Assembly: GCA_902761605.1 (NCBI GenBank)
Contig: CACWLC010000015.1
Span: 1 to 43,530 of the forward strand
Reading direction: 5' to 3'
DNA from: an uncultured Prevotellaceae bacterium
Lineage (GTDB): Bacteria; Bacteroidota; Bacteroidia; Bacteroidales; Bacteroidaceae
DNA length: 43,530 nt
Position 1 is the stretch's first letter, and each line of letters opens with the position of its first letter. Below the pieces are notes generated by a model. It was not told the origin of the DNA. It worked only from the letters and a program-made list of their open reading frames with translations, and made no database searches. A program made the translations under genes and the position numbers. Below, piece by piece: positions 23,922 through 31,816 of the stretch.

Positions 23922-25241
23922 TCATTTTCCGATGCAGTGGTACTCGAAGCAATTCTCTTCAAGTTCCTCTGTATCGAAAATGTTCCTTCCGTCAATGACA
24001 AGCTTACGTTTCATGGCCTTGCCGATGACTCCCCATCCTGGCAAACGGAACTCCTTCCACTCTGTCAGAAGCAACAGGGCATCAGCATCAAGCACCACGT
24101 CATACATGTCACGACAGTAGGTCACCGTATCCCCTATCCTACGCTTACACTCATCCATGGCGATAGGGTCATAGACACGGACGTTACATCCCGACTTCAA
24201 CAGCTTGTCGATCATAACGAGGGCAGTAGACTCACGCATATCATCTGTCTCGGGCTTGAACGACAGTCCCCACATGGCGATGGTCTTGCCCTTCAGGGCC
24301 TCCTCACTGCCATATGCCTTGACAAGCTTCTCAAAGAGAACACTCTTCTGTTTCTCGTTTACTCGCTCTACTGCCTTTAACACCTCCATAGAGTAACCGT
24401 TCTGATCGGCAGTCTTGATGAGGGCCTTCACATCCTTGGGGAAACAGCTACCGCCATATCCGCAACCTGCATAGAGGAACTTTCTTCCGATACGTGTGTC
24501 AGAACCGATGCCTGCACGAACCATATTCACGTCAGCACCAACTCTCTCACAGAGGTTGGCGATATCATTCATGAATGAGATACGTGTCGCCAGCATAGAG
24601 TTGGCTGCGTACTTTGTCATCTCTGCGGATGGAATGTCCATGAAAATCACACGGAAGTTATTTATCAGAAAAGGTTTATAGAGCTTTGTGAGCACCTTCT
24701 TAGCATGCTCACTCTCTACACCTACGACAACACGGTCAGGCGACATGAAGTCCTTGATGGCATTTCCCTCTTTCAGGAACTCAGGATTAGAGGCCACATC
24801 AAACTCGATGTCAACACCACGTTTGGAGAGTTCATCCTCGATGGCCTTACGTACCTTCTTGGCGGTACCTACAGGAACAGTCGACTTAGTGACAACGACA
24901 ACATATTTCTTCAGGTTCTCACCGATGGTCTTTGCCACCTGAAGCACATACTTAAGGTCGGCACTTCCATCCTCATCAGGAGGGGTTCCTACAGCAGAGA
25001 ATACTATCTCTACGTCATCGAGCACAGAGGCAAGGTCGGTGGTGAATTTCAGACGACCAGCTGCCACGTTCTTCTTTACAAGTTCGTCAAGACCTGGTTC
25101 ATAGATGGGAATCTCTCCGTTCTTCAGTCTTTCAATCTTCTTCTCATCAACATCCACACATGTCACATTAGCTCCGGTATCAGCAAAACATGTACCTGAC
25201 ACCAAACCGACATATCCGGTTCCTACAATAGCTATATTCAT
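23922..25241 (-). CDS. ugd: UDP-glucose 6-dehydrogenase
   Basis: Oxidises UDP-glucose to UDP-glucuronate with two NAD+, for capsule or LPS sugars. It is 439 aa, with the Rossmann motif GTGYVGLVSGTCFADTGANV at the N-terminus, TKSTVPVGTAKK, the catalytic cysteine in GCGYGGSCFPKDVKAL, and WGLSFKPETDDMRESTAL in the C-terminal UDP-binding domain. It is 51 nt downstream of the DUF1015 gene with no clear promoter between them, so it is probably co-transcribed. Confidence 0.96.
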   Translation of the reverse strand: MNIAIVGTGYVGLVSGTCFADTGANVTCVDVDEKKIERLKNGEIPIYEPGLDELVKKNVAAGRLKFTTDLASVLDDVEIVFSAVGTPPDEDGSADLKYVLQVAKTIGENLKKYVVVVTKSTVPVGTAKKVRKAIEDELSKRGVDIEFDVASNPEFLKEGNAIKDFMSPDRVVVGVESEHAKKVLTKLYKPFLINNFRVIFMDIPSAEMTKYAANSMLATRISFMNDIANLCERVGADVNMVRAGIGSDTRIGRKFLYAGCGYGGSCFPKDVKALIKTADQNGYSMEVLKAVERVNEKQKSVLFEKLVKAYGSEEALKGKTIAMWGLSFKPETDDMRESTALVMIDKLLKSGCNVRVYDPIAMDECKRRIGDTVTYCRDMYDVVLDADALLLLTEWKEFRLPGWGVIGKAMKRKLVIDGRNIFDTEELEENCFEYHCIGK

Positions 25242-25292
25242 ATTTATTTATAAATGATAAAAATTCAGAAATGAGTAATAATGATAATAATG

Positions 25293-26540
25293 TTAGCTGA
25301 GCTTGTGGATTACCAGTCCGGAACGCAGCTTTGGCTCAAACCAAGTAGCCTTTGGTGGCATGATCTTTCCTGAGTCGGCAATATCCATAATCTGTTGCAT
25401 GGACACAGGATAAAGGGCCAGGGCTGCACGCATCTCACCACTGTCTACACGACGCTTCAGCTCGCCCAGTCCACGAAGACCTCCTACGAAGTCAATACGC
25501 TGACTGCTGCGGAGATCACCAATATTCAGTATCTCATCGAGGATCAGACGACTGGAGATATCCACGTCGAGCACTCCGATAGGATCATTGTTATCGTATG
25601 TCCCTTCCTTGGCCTTCAGACTGTACCAATGCTCATCCAGATAGAGTGAAAACTCGTGCAACTGCTGAGGCTTGTATATCACAGTGCCCTTATCCTCAAC
25701 CTCGAAATTCACCTGAAGTGCTGCGAGGAACTCCTCTGATCCCAGGCCATTGAGATCCTTAACCACACGGTTGTAGTCGAGGATGGTCAGCTGTGATGCC
25801 TGGAAACATACTGCCATGAAGAAGTTATACTCCTCATCGCCCTTATGATTGGGGTTCTGCTTCTGTTTCTCAGCACCTACGAGGGCTGCAGCAGCAGAAC
25901 GGTGATGTCCATCGGCAATATACATCGACGGCATTTTTGCAAACTCATCGGTGATGGTCTGTGTGTCTGCATCGTCGTTGATTACCCAGAACTGATGACG
26001 GAAGCCATCTATAGGTGCGATAAAGTCATACTCTGGCTCTGTGGCTGCATAACGCATAATGAGCTTGTCGAGCACAGCATTGTCGGGATAGGCAAAGAAC
26101 ACTGGTTCGATATTGGCATTGTTAACACGTACATGCTTCATTCGGTCTTCCTCCTTATCACGACGTGTGAGCTCATGCTTCTTGATACGACCTGCCATAT
26201 AGTCATCGGTATGTGTACATACCACAAGACCATACTGGGTCTTACCGCTCATCGTCTGAGCATATATATAATAATGTTCGCGCGAATCCTGAACGAGCCA
26301 GCCATTGTCCTGGAACTTCTGGAAGTTCTCTGCGGCCTTCTCATACACTCGAGGGTCATACTCTGATGTCCCCACAGGGAAATCAATCTCGGGCTTGATG
26401 ATATGATAGAGACTCATCTCATTGTCACCAGCCTCTGCTCTTGCCTCCTCACTGTCGAGCACGTCGTAAGGACGACTCTCTACCTTCTCCACCAAATCCT
26501 TCGGTGGACGGATTCCTTTAAAAGGTTTTATTATTGCCAT
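25293..26540 (-). CDS. DUF1015 family protein, serine-locus partner
   Basis: A 415-residue cytoplasmic protein of the DUF1015 family, recognised from the N-terminal IIKPFKGIRPPKDLV and SRPYDVLDSEEARA motifs and from YIADGHHRSAAA, a conserved His/Asp-rich core that looks catalytic or metal/ligand binding. The family's reaction is not established to my knowledge. It sits downstream of serC and serA here, an arrangement common in Bacteroidetes, which suggests a link to serine or phosphoserine metabolism. An A-rich heptad array directly precedes its ATG. Confidence 0.82.
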   Translation of the reverse strand: MAIIKPFKGIRPPKDLVEKVESRPYDVLDSEEARAEAGDNEMSLYHIIKPEIDFPVGTSEYDPRVYEKAAENFQKFQDNGWLVQDSREHYYIYAQTMSGKTQYGLVVCTHTDDYMAGRIKKHELTRRDKEEDRMKHVRVNNANIEPVFFAYPDNAVLDKLIMRYAATEPEYDFIAPIDGFRHQFWVINDDADTQTITDEFAKMPSMYIADGHHRSAAAALVGAEKQKQNPNHKGDEEYNFFMAVCFQASQLTILDYNRVVKDLNGLGSEEFLAALQVNFEVEDKGTVIYKPQQLHEFSLYLDEHWYSLKAKEGTYDNNDPIGVLDVDISSRLILDEILNIGDLRSSQRIDFVGGLRGLGELKRRVDSGEMRAALALYPVSMQQIMDIADSGKIMPPKATWFEPKLRSGLVIHKLS

Positions 26541-26582
26541 TTTTTACTTTTTACTTTGAACTTTAAACTTTGAGCTTTATGA
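26541..26582. repeat. Six-unit degenerate heptad array directly upstream of the DUF1015 start
   Basis: Six uninterrupted 7-mers (for example TTTTTAC twice, then TTTGAAC, TTTAAAC, TTTGAGC, TTTATGA) fill 26541-26582 and touch the start codon at 26540. On the coding strand they read as AAAGTAA-like repeats. Confidence 0.75.
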
Positions 26583-26599
26583 TTTGACCACCAAAGATT

Positions 26600-27025
26600 T
26601 TAAAGGTTGGCTTTGATTTTTGCAATCATCTCTGCGTATTCAGCATCAGAGAGATATACCTTGCCGGGATTCATCTGGAACGTGCTACCATAGTCGGGAC
26701 CATCCACATACTTTGGAGCCAGGTGGAAATGCAGATGCGACAGCTTATCGCTATATGCGCCATAGTTGATCTTCTCGGGATTGAAAGCCTTCTGCATTGC
26801 TCGGGTCACCTTGGCGACATCGGCCATAAAGGCATTACGGTCTTCATCGGAGAGCTCGTTGAGGTCATTGACATGATCCTTGTATGCCACGAGACAACGT
26901 CCGTGATAAGTCTGCTCCTTAAACAGGAAAGCACGTGATACTGACAGCTCACAGATCTCGATCATCAGGTCGTGGAGCGTCTGATTGTTGGTGCAGTACA
27001 AACACTGCTTTGGGTCACTTTGCAT
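26600..27025 (-). CDS. HIT-family nucleotide hydrolase/transferase
   Basis: A 141-residue HIT-fold protein with the catalytic triad motif HLHFHLAPKY (HxHxHxx) near residue 100. A CxxC pair (CLYCTNNQ) at the N-terminus resembles the zinc-binding site of some HIT proteins. Likely substrates are nucleotide phosphoramidates or dinucleoside polyphosphates. It lies 30 nt after the SGNH hydrolase gene and 59 nt before DUF1015. Confidence 0.9.
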   Translation of the reverse strand: MQSDPKQCLYCTNNQTLHDLMIEICELSVSRAFLFKEQTYHGRCLVAYKDHVNDLNELSDEDRNAFMADVAKVTRAMQKAFNPEKINYGAYSDKLSHLHFHLAPKYVDGPDYGSTFQMNPGKVYLSDAEYAEMIAKIKANL

Positions 27026-27055
27026 AATCTTTGATATTTATGGATTAAAATATTA

Positions 27056-27865
27056 TCAGAACACAGGAAGGGAAAGAAGCTGATAAATGATGGTCAGGGC
27101 CATACGCCTGTGACCTTCGTCATTGGGATGAAGACGGTCATCAGCAGCACTCTTGAAAAACTGTGCATGCTCATCCATCAGAGGGTAGAGTCCACTGAGG
27201 GCATTGAGGTCTATCACAGGCACAGCCCAGAGGTTACCGGCCTCCTTTACAGACTGCACGTAGGCATCGATATATTCACCACAGAGGTTAGTGTAGTCCT
27301 CTCGTGGCTGCCAGTTGGTTTCGCTGCGATAGAACTCAGCTCGATGGAGAGGTGTCATCAGCACGATATGCTTAGTGGGATAAAGACGCTTCACGTGGTC
27401 GAGGGCTTTGTTTATCCGGCCTCTATAGGTGGAGTCGCTCATCACAGGATAACGATGGATACGGTCTACCATGTGTTTCTGCTCATGGATACCTGCCATC
27501 ACCTGTTCCTTCTTCTCAACAAACCACTCTCCGACGGGCACACCGGCATTATAGTCGTTGGTGCCGATGAAGATGATGATGGCATCCACACTGTCACCAT
27601 GTTCCTTCTTCAACTGGTCTGCCTGACGGGGGATATCATTCCACTGACGTCCGCTGATACCATATACGTAGGGTTCTATCTTCAACCAATCGTTGAGGAA
27701 TCCCCAGTATTTTATCTTCGAACCGCTATTTCGTGGATCGGTGATAGAGTCACCGAAATATGCCACACGCTTACCCTGCCAGGGATGGGTTATCACTGTC
27801 TGAGCCAACGATGACACCACCGTAAGCACACATACAACTGTCGTCAACAGCCTTCTGTTTCTCAT
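27056..27865 (-). CDS. Secreted SGNH/GDSL hydrolase
   Basis: A 269-residue esterase/lipase-like enzyme with a signal peptide (MRNRRLLTTVVCVLTVVSSLAQ). Block I is VAYFGDSITDP (catalytic Ser), block III is IIFIGTNDYNAG (oxyanion Asn) and block V is DRLHPNDEGHRRMA (catalytic Asp and His). It probably removes acetyl or other acyl groups from polysaccharides outside the cytoplasm. Start: ATG 27865 is used; the longer frame to 27952 crosses the TAACTTTG promoter and lacks sense as protein. Confidence 0.88.
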   Translation of the reverse strand: MRNRRLLTTVVCVLTVVSSLAQTVITHPWQGKRVAYFGDSITDPRNSGSKIKYWGFLNDWLKIEPYVYGISGRQWNDIPRQADQLKKEHGDSVDAIIIFIGTNDYNAGVPVGEWFVEKKEQVMAGIHEQKHMVDRIHRYPVMSDSTYRGRINKALDHVKRLYPTKHIVLMTPLHRAEFYRSETNWQPREDYTNLCGEYIDAYVQSVKEAGNLWAVPVIDLNALSGLYPLMDEHAQFFKSAADDRLHPNDEGHRRMALTIIYQLLSLPVF

Positions 27866-27907
27866 CTTTTTCTTATTATTCTTACTGTTATAAGTATTAT
27901 TAGGTTG

Positions 27908-27939
27908 CAAAGTTACAAACAAATAATCAAATAAACAAG
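27908..27939 (-). promoter_or_regulatory. Promoter of the SGNH hydrolase gene
   Basis: TAACTTTG on the minus strand (27915 to 27908), with CTTG (27939 to 27936) 20 bases upstream as a one-mismatch -33 element. The leader to the ATG is about 35 nt. The -33 element touches the serA terminator stem. Confidence 0.68.
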
Positions 27940-27975
27940 AATCAGGCCCCAAAACTTTATTCTGAAGCCTGACTC
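27939..27975 (-). terminator. Terminator after serA
   Basis: GCCTGACTC (27967-27975) and GAATCAGGC (27939-27947) form a 9-bp stem with one G-U pair in the minus-strand RNA, 20 bases past the serA stop and followed by a T-rich stretch. It separates serCA from the SGNH-HIT-DUF1015-ugd unit. Confidence 0.65.
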
Positions 27976-27995
27976 TGATATAAAAACGGGTGTTA

Positions 27996-28913
27996 TTACT
28001 TGTTCACCTGGAACTTTGTATCACCATCCTTGAAGAAGGCATTGATCTGCTTGGCAGCAGCGATACCTGCGTTGATGTTGGCCTCAGCTGTCTGAGCACC
28101 CATCTTCTTAGGAGTAGAGAAATAACGGCCCTCGAACTTAGCAAACTCGTCGTTAGCATCAGGCATGATGTCTGTAACAAACTTCAGATCCTCACGCTCA
28201 GCCATCAGCTTAATCAGCTCTGGCTCGTTGATAACCTCCTTACGGGCTGTGTTAACAAGCACGCCACCCTTCTTCATCTTACCTACCAGTGCAGCATTGA
28301 TGCTCTGCTTGGTCTCAGGAGTAGCGGGGATATGGAGTGAAACGACATCACAGGTCTCAAAGAGTGCATCCTGGTTAGCTACGGCATGAACACCAGCAGC
28401 CTCGATTACCTCTGCTGGACAGAAAGCATCGTAAGCATATACTTCCATTCCGAAGCCCTTGGCGATGCGAGCCACATTACGACCTACGTTACCGAATGCC
28501 AGGATACCCAGTTTCTTACCCAGCAGCTCAGAACCGCTCTTACCATTATAGAAACCACGTACGGCCATCACCAGGAGACCGAACACCAACTCGGCAACTG
28601 CGTTAGAGTTCTGACCAGGAGTGTTCTCGGCAACGACGTTGTGGGCTGTGGCAGCAGCGAGGTCGATATTGTCGTAACCTGCACCTGCACGCACCACAAT
28701 CTTCAGCTGTTTGGCTGCGTCGAGTACCTCTGCATCAACCTTGTCACTACGGATAATCAGTGCGTCGGCATCCTTCACGGCATCCAGGAACTGAGCCTTC
28801 TCTGTATATTTCTCCAGCAACACCAACTCATTGCCTGCTGCCTCTATCTCTGCCTTGATACCATTGACAGCTGCTGCTGCAAATGGCTTCTCTGTTGCAA
28901 CTAATACTTTCAT
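27996..28913 (-). CDS. serA: Short-form D-3-phosphoglycerate dehydrogenase
   Basis: First step of serine synthesis, 3-phosphoglycerate to 3-phosphohydroxypyruvate with NAD+. The 305 residues hold only the substrate- and NAD-binding domains; the ACT and intervening regulatory domains of E. coli SerA are absent. The NAD motif is LAFGNVGRNVARIA, and HIPATPETKQSIN and VNTARKEVINE are the conserved dehydrogenase blocks. The usual catalytic TPHxG near the C-terminus reads TPKKMG, so Lys (K269) stands at the His position, as reported for a related lineage including Entamoeba PGDH (recalled, not checked). It is 5 nt downstream of serC. Confidence 0.9.
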   Translation of the reverse strand: MKVLVATEKPFAAAAVNGIKAEIEAAGNELVLLEKYTEKAQFLDAVKDADALIIRSDKVDAEVLDAAKQLKIVVRAGAGYDNIDLAAATAHNVVAENTPGQNSNAVAELVFGLLVMAVRGFYNGKSGSELLGKKLGILAFGNVGRNVARIAKGFGMEVYAYDAFCPAEVIEAAGVHAVANQDALFETCDVVSLHIPATPETKQSINAALVGKMKKGGVLVNTARKEVINEPELIKLMAEREDLKFVTDIMPDANDEFAKFEGRYFSTPKKMGAQTAEANINAGIAAAKQINAFFKDGDTKFQVNK

Positions 28914-28918
28914 AATAA

Positions 28919-29986
28919 TTAATGATTTGCTTCAAATTCCTTCATGCATGCTACGAGGGCATTGCAGCCTTCGATGGTCTGGGCATTGTAGCAAGATGCG
29001 CGGAAACCACCAACTGAGCGGTGACCCTTAACACCAACCATTCCCTTTGATACTGCGAAGTCGAGGAAGTCCTTCTCAAGCTCCTTGTACTCATCAGCCA
29101 TCACGAAGCAGAGGTTCATCAGTGAACGGTCCTCAGCCTTGGCTGTACCCTGGAACATCTTGTTGCGGTCGATCTCACCATAAACGATCTCGGCACGCTG
29201 CTGAGCCAACTTGTCCATAGCCTCTACACCACCCTGCTTCTTAATCCAACGGAGGTTCTCAAGAGCACTGTAGATAGGTACTACTGGAGGAGTATTGAAC
29301 ATACTGCCCTTGTCAACATGAGTGCGATAGTCGAGCATGGTAGGTATCTCACGAGGAGCCTTGCCCAGAGCATCGTCCTTTACAATTACGATTGTTACAC
29401 CAGCCATAGCCAGGTTCTTCTGAGCACCAGCATAGATAGCATCGTACTTAGCTACGTCAACAGGACGGCTGAAAATATCAGATGACATATCAGCAATCAG
29501 ACGTACGGGAACGTCAAGGTCCTTACGGATCTCTGTACCGTAGATGGTGTTATTTGTTGTAATGTGCAGATAGTCGGCATCTGCAGGAACTGTCCAATCT
29601 TTAGGGATAAAGGTATAGTTGGCATCGGCCGAAGAAGCCACCTCTACTACCTCACCGAAAAGCTTTGCTTCCTTCATTGCCTTCTTTGCCCAAACACCTG
29701 TGTTCAGGTAGGCAGCCTTCTTAATAAGGAAGTTATAAGGAATCATGCAGAACTCGAGGCTTGCACCACCACCGAGGAAAATCACTGAGTAACCCTCAGG
29801 AACAGAAAGGAGTTCCTTTACAAGAGCCACAGCCTCGTCAACTACAGGCTGAAAGTCCTTTGCACGATGACTGATCTCCATAAGAGACAGACCAGAACCG
29901 TTGAAATCAAGACACTGCTGAGCGGTCTTTTCGATCACCTCACGTGGGAGCATCGATGGACCTGCATTAAAGTTGTACTTCTTCAT
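28919..29986 (-). CDS. serC: Phosphoserine aminotransferase
   Basis: PLP enzyme converting 3-phosphohydroxypyruvate and glutamate to phosphoserine; also used in pyridoxine synthesis in some bacteria. The 355 residues start with [20 protein letters not shown], the SerC N-terminus, followed by SHRAKDFQ, the cofactor loop [23 protein letters not shown] and the PLP lysine in [12 protein letters not shown]. Start: ATG 29986 fits the family exactly; the frame stays open to 30100 but that part lies in the leader. serA follows after 5 nt. Confidence 0.96.
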   Translation of the reverse strand: MKKYNFNAGPSMLPREVIEKTAQQCLDFNGSGLSLMEISHRAKDFQPVVDEAVALVKELLSVPEGYSVIFLGGGASLEFCMIPYNFLIKKAAYLNTGVWAKKAMKEAKLFGEVVEVASSADANYTFIPKDWTVPADADYLHITTNNTIYGTEIRKDLDVPVRLIADMSSDIFSRPVDVAKYDAIYAGAQKNLAMAGVTIVIVKDDALGKAPREIPTMLDYRTHVDKGSMFNTPPVVPIYSALENLRWIKKQGGVEAMDKLAQQRAEIVYGEIDRNKMFQGTAKAEDRSLMNLCFVMADEYKELEKDFLDFAVSKGMVGVKGHRSVGGFRASCYNAQTIEGCNALVACMKEFEANH

Positions 29987-30037
29987 TTTTAATGTTATTT
30001 TGAAAGTTTGAAATTTACTCGTTTTTGAAAAACGCTG

Positions 30038-30074
30038 CGAAATTACACTTTTTATTTCATTCCACCAAATATTT
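30038..30074 (-). promoter_or_regulatory. serC promoter with extended -33 element
   Basis: On the minus strand TTTG (30069 to 30066), 20 bases, then TAATTTCG (30045 to 30038), one mismatch from TAnnTTTG. The -33 is embedded in AAATATTTGGTGG (30074 to 30062), identical to the 13-base extended element of the tRNA-Ser promoter at the start of the window. The leader is about 45 nt and contains a small hairpin around 30020-30034. Confidence 0.62.
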
Positions 30075-30183
30075 GAGCAGAAATTCACAGAATTAATCAA
30101 TTTTCTTTCATTTTGTCAATTGCATCTGTCAATTTTACAACGATTTGAGATTATTACACCTCATTATTTATTTATTGACGTTG

Positions 30184-30191
30184 CAAAGATA
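30184..30191 (-). promoter_or_regulatory. Possible upstream serC promoter element
   Basis: TATCTTTG on the minus strand (30191 to 30184) with TTTG (30218 to 30215) 23 bases upstream. If used, serC would have a leader of about 190 nt. It lies next to the divergent FolK-like promoter, and a direct repeat of TGTCAATT (30114-30121 and 30127-30134) lies downstream in the leader. Confidence 0.4.
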
Positions 30192-30236
30192 ATGAATAAT
30201 TTCTGTATTTTATGCAAACGGAAAAGATTTTTTTAT

Positions 30237-30244
30237 TATCTTTG
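30237..30244 (+). promoter_or_regulatory. -7 element of the FolK-like gene
   Basis: TATCTTTG at 30237-30244, eight bases before the ATG at 30253, so the mRNA is nearly leaderless, as for kdsB. No TTTG at the -33 distance. Confidence 0.6.
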
Positions 30245-30252
30245 CAATCGTT

Positions 30253-30666
30253 ATGACTAATAAAGAACATCACGTAATCATCAGCCTGGCCTCGAACCAT
30301 AATCAAGAGGTTGCACTGGCTGCAGCAAGAGAACAACTCACACAGTTGCTCACCGACGTACATTTCACCTCTGCAATATGGACTGAACCAGTAACCGTTC
30401 ATAATTCACCATTCACAACAAACCATTCATCCTCCAAGTATCTCAACCAGCTCTGTTATGGCACTACGGCCTTGGGCTGTGGACTGCTCGGAGAGGTGCT
30501 TAAGGAGACAGAACGGCGACTGGGACGTACGCATAATGAAGATGGTATCGTCGTATTAGACCTCGACCTGTTGGAATACGACGATAATCGTTTTCACCTT
30601 CGCGACTGGGATAGAAACTACGTGAAGGAACTGTATGAAAATGAAGTCAGAGGGAAGTTACAATGA
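30253..30666 (+). CDS. Divergent FolK-like (HPPK) protein
   Basis: This 137-residue protein matches 6-hydroxymethyl-7,8-dihydropterin pyrophosphokinase in outline: IISLASNHNQE at the N-terminus (canonical LGSNLG), WTEPV in place of the TEP motif, YLNQLCYG, ETERRLGR and LDLDLLEYDD (canonical DLDLL). The Arg and Trp/Gly-Pro-Arg residues normally preceding DLDLL are replaced by NEDGIVV, so activity is doubtful. Residues 49-60 are a low-complexity insert encoded by heptad-like ATTCACC repeats. Its 3' end overlaps the opposing ATP-grasp gene by 9 bp. It may be a second copy beside a normal FolK elsewhere. Confidence 0.7.
   Translation: MTNKEHHVIISLASNHNQEVALAAAREQLTQLLTDVHFTSAIWTEPVTVHNSPFTTNHSSSKYLNQLCYGTTALGCGLLGEVLKETERRLGRTHNEDGIVVLDLDLLEYDDNRFHLRDWDRNYVKELYENEVRGKLQ
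30398..30432. repeat. Heptad-period low-complexity insert inside the FolK-like gene
   Basis: Five 7-mers such as TTCATAA, TTCACCA and TTCACAA run through 30398-30432. Similar arrays elsewhere in the window are intergenic, so this looks like one that became coding. Confidence 0.6.
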
Positions 30667-31704
30667 ATTTGAAGGGAAATCTACCTTCATACGGTAGACA
30701 TTCTCTGAATATAGGATGTTCATGACAGAACCCGAGTGACAATGCTTTGAAAGCTCAATGGCTACATGTCCCATGGTTCGACGGAGATTGATCTCTACAC
30801 AGGGATTAAGTAAGAAATTTACATCCTCATTACCTCTCACAATCATAAGGTCCACACCAAACGGACCTTTATATCTGCTTTTATATAAAGGGCCAAGACA
30901 AATACAAATCTTTTCTTTAACAGAATCAAGTCTCTCACTTGAAATATAATGACTTATCATCTCTATCTTTTCCTCTTCTGTTGCAAGGATATTACCTGTA
31001 TAGGCACCTTTCTGAGTATGAAACAACGAGAGTCCCAAGTAGCGTATTCCACCCTCACCATCGCTTTCAAACTCCATACCAAAATCCTTGACTTTATTGT
31101 TATATTTCTCTACGATGATATTCCCTTGGCGCTCGATGGTCTTATTTACCCAACTGCTGAGATGTTGGTCAATTTCATTGTCCACGAACCGAATTCCCCT
31201 GCCACTACTGCTCCAGGGTGCCTTGAGCACAAGATGCCTATGTTCAAAGAGCACACCCATCACATCATAGAGTGAGTCAAGACACCATGACCTTCCCACA
31301 GTACCCTCGCCTTGTAATTCTCCCAACAGCCGGACGGCATGTTTACGATGCGAGAGGTCGCGAATCTCAGATATCTCCTTCTCCGAAGGAACGGCATCAA
31401 CTCCATATCTCAACAGGAAACTGCGCAGAGCCAGGTCCCACCCCCAGGGTTCAACACTGTCGATGTCCAGATGTGCAAGCATGTGCTTATCTACAAACCT
31501 GTCGAAGGTCTTATGCATAAGCCTCGAGTAACCCCTCTGGGCATCGTCGATATCTTCCACCAGTACATACCCTCCCTCTGCCCATATCGCAGGCAGGTAA
31601 CCCAGGTCATGACGTAACCTGCGTCCTGCATGAGGGGCGGTGAAATTGCTCAGGTTGGCAGCCAGGGCAATGTCGTGTTCGGGGTTAAATATATGCAGTT
31701 TCAT
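30658..31704 (-). CDS. ATP-grasp-like protein of unknown substrate
   Basis: The 348-residue protein has an N-terminal part with MKLHIFNPEHDIALAANLSN and a C-terminal ATP-grasp-like core: LVLKAPWSSSGRGIRFV (nucleotide-binding Lys and Gly-rich loop), GNIIVEKY, and FGVDLMIVRG followed by NPCVEINLRRTMGH, which supplies the Glu/Asn metal ligands. It should ligate a carboxylate to an amine or thiol using ATP, but I cannot name the substrate. Start: ATG 31704; the longer frame to 31770 crosses the promoter. It has no functional neighbours other than the overlapping FolK-like gene. Confidence 0.72.
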   Translation of the reverse strand: MKLHIFNPEHDIALAANLSNFTAPHAGRRLRHDLGYLPAIWAEGGYVLVEDIDDAQRGYSRLMHKTFDRFVDKHMLAHLDIDSVEPWGWDLALRSFLLRYGVDAVPSEKEISEIRDLSHRKHAVRLLGELQGEGTVGRSWCLDSLYDVMGVLFEHRHLVLKAPWSSSGRGIRFVDNEIDQHLSSWVNKTIERQGNIIVEKYNNKVKDFGMEFESDGEGGIRYLGLSLFHTQKGAYTGNILATEEEKIEMISHYISSERLDSVKEKICICLGPLYKSRYKGPFGVDLMIVRGNEDVNFLLNPCVEINLRRTMGHVAIELSKHCHSGSVMNILYSENVYRMKVDFPSNSL

Positions 31705-31716
31705 CTTTTCAACCCG

Positions 31717-31724
31717 CAAAATTA
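31717..31724 (-). promoter_or_regulatory. -7 element of the ATP-grasp-like gene
   Basis: TAATTTTG on the minus strand (31724 to 31717), 12 bases before the ATG at 31704. No -33 TTTG at the usual distance. It is divergent from the signalling-island promoter. Confidence 0.6.
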
Positions 31725-31753
31725 AACAAATTATTTCTTTTTTCATCGTTTTT

Positions 31754-31785
31754 TTTGGTATTCTTGACATTTTGTGTTATTTTTG
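31754..31785 (+). promoter_or_regulatory. Promoter of the signalling island
   Basis: TTTG at 31754-31757 (in a TTTTTTGGT context), 20 bases, then TATTTTTG at 31778-31785. The start site is near 31792 and the leader about 25 nt. No other consensus promoter was found in the gaps of the five following genes. Confidence 0.78.
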
Positions 31786-31816
31786 CATCCAAAATAAGAA
31801 TTATAACTAAAGAATT

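Noticed and set aside
29987-30100. Upstream in-frame extension of serC
   Set aside because: SerC proteins start at the [10 protein letters not shown] block; the extension covers the serC promoter with its extended -33 element.
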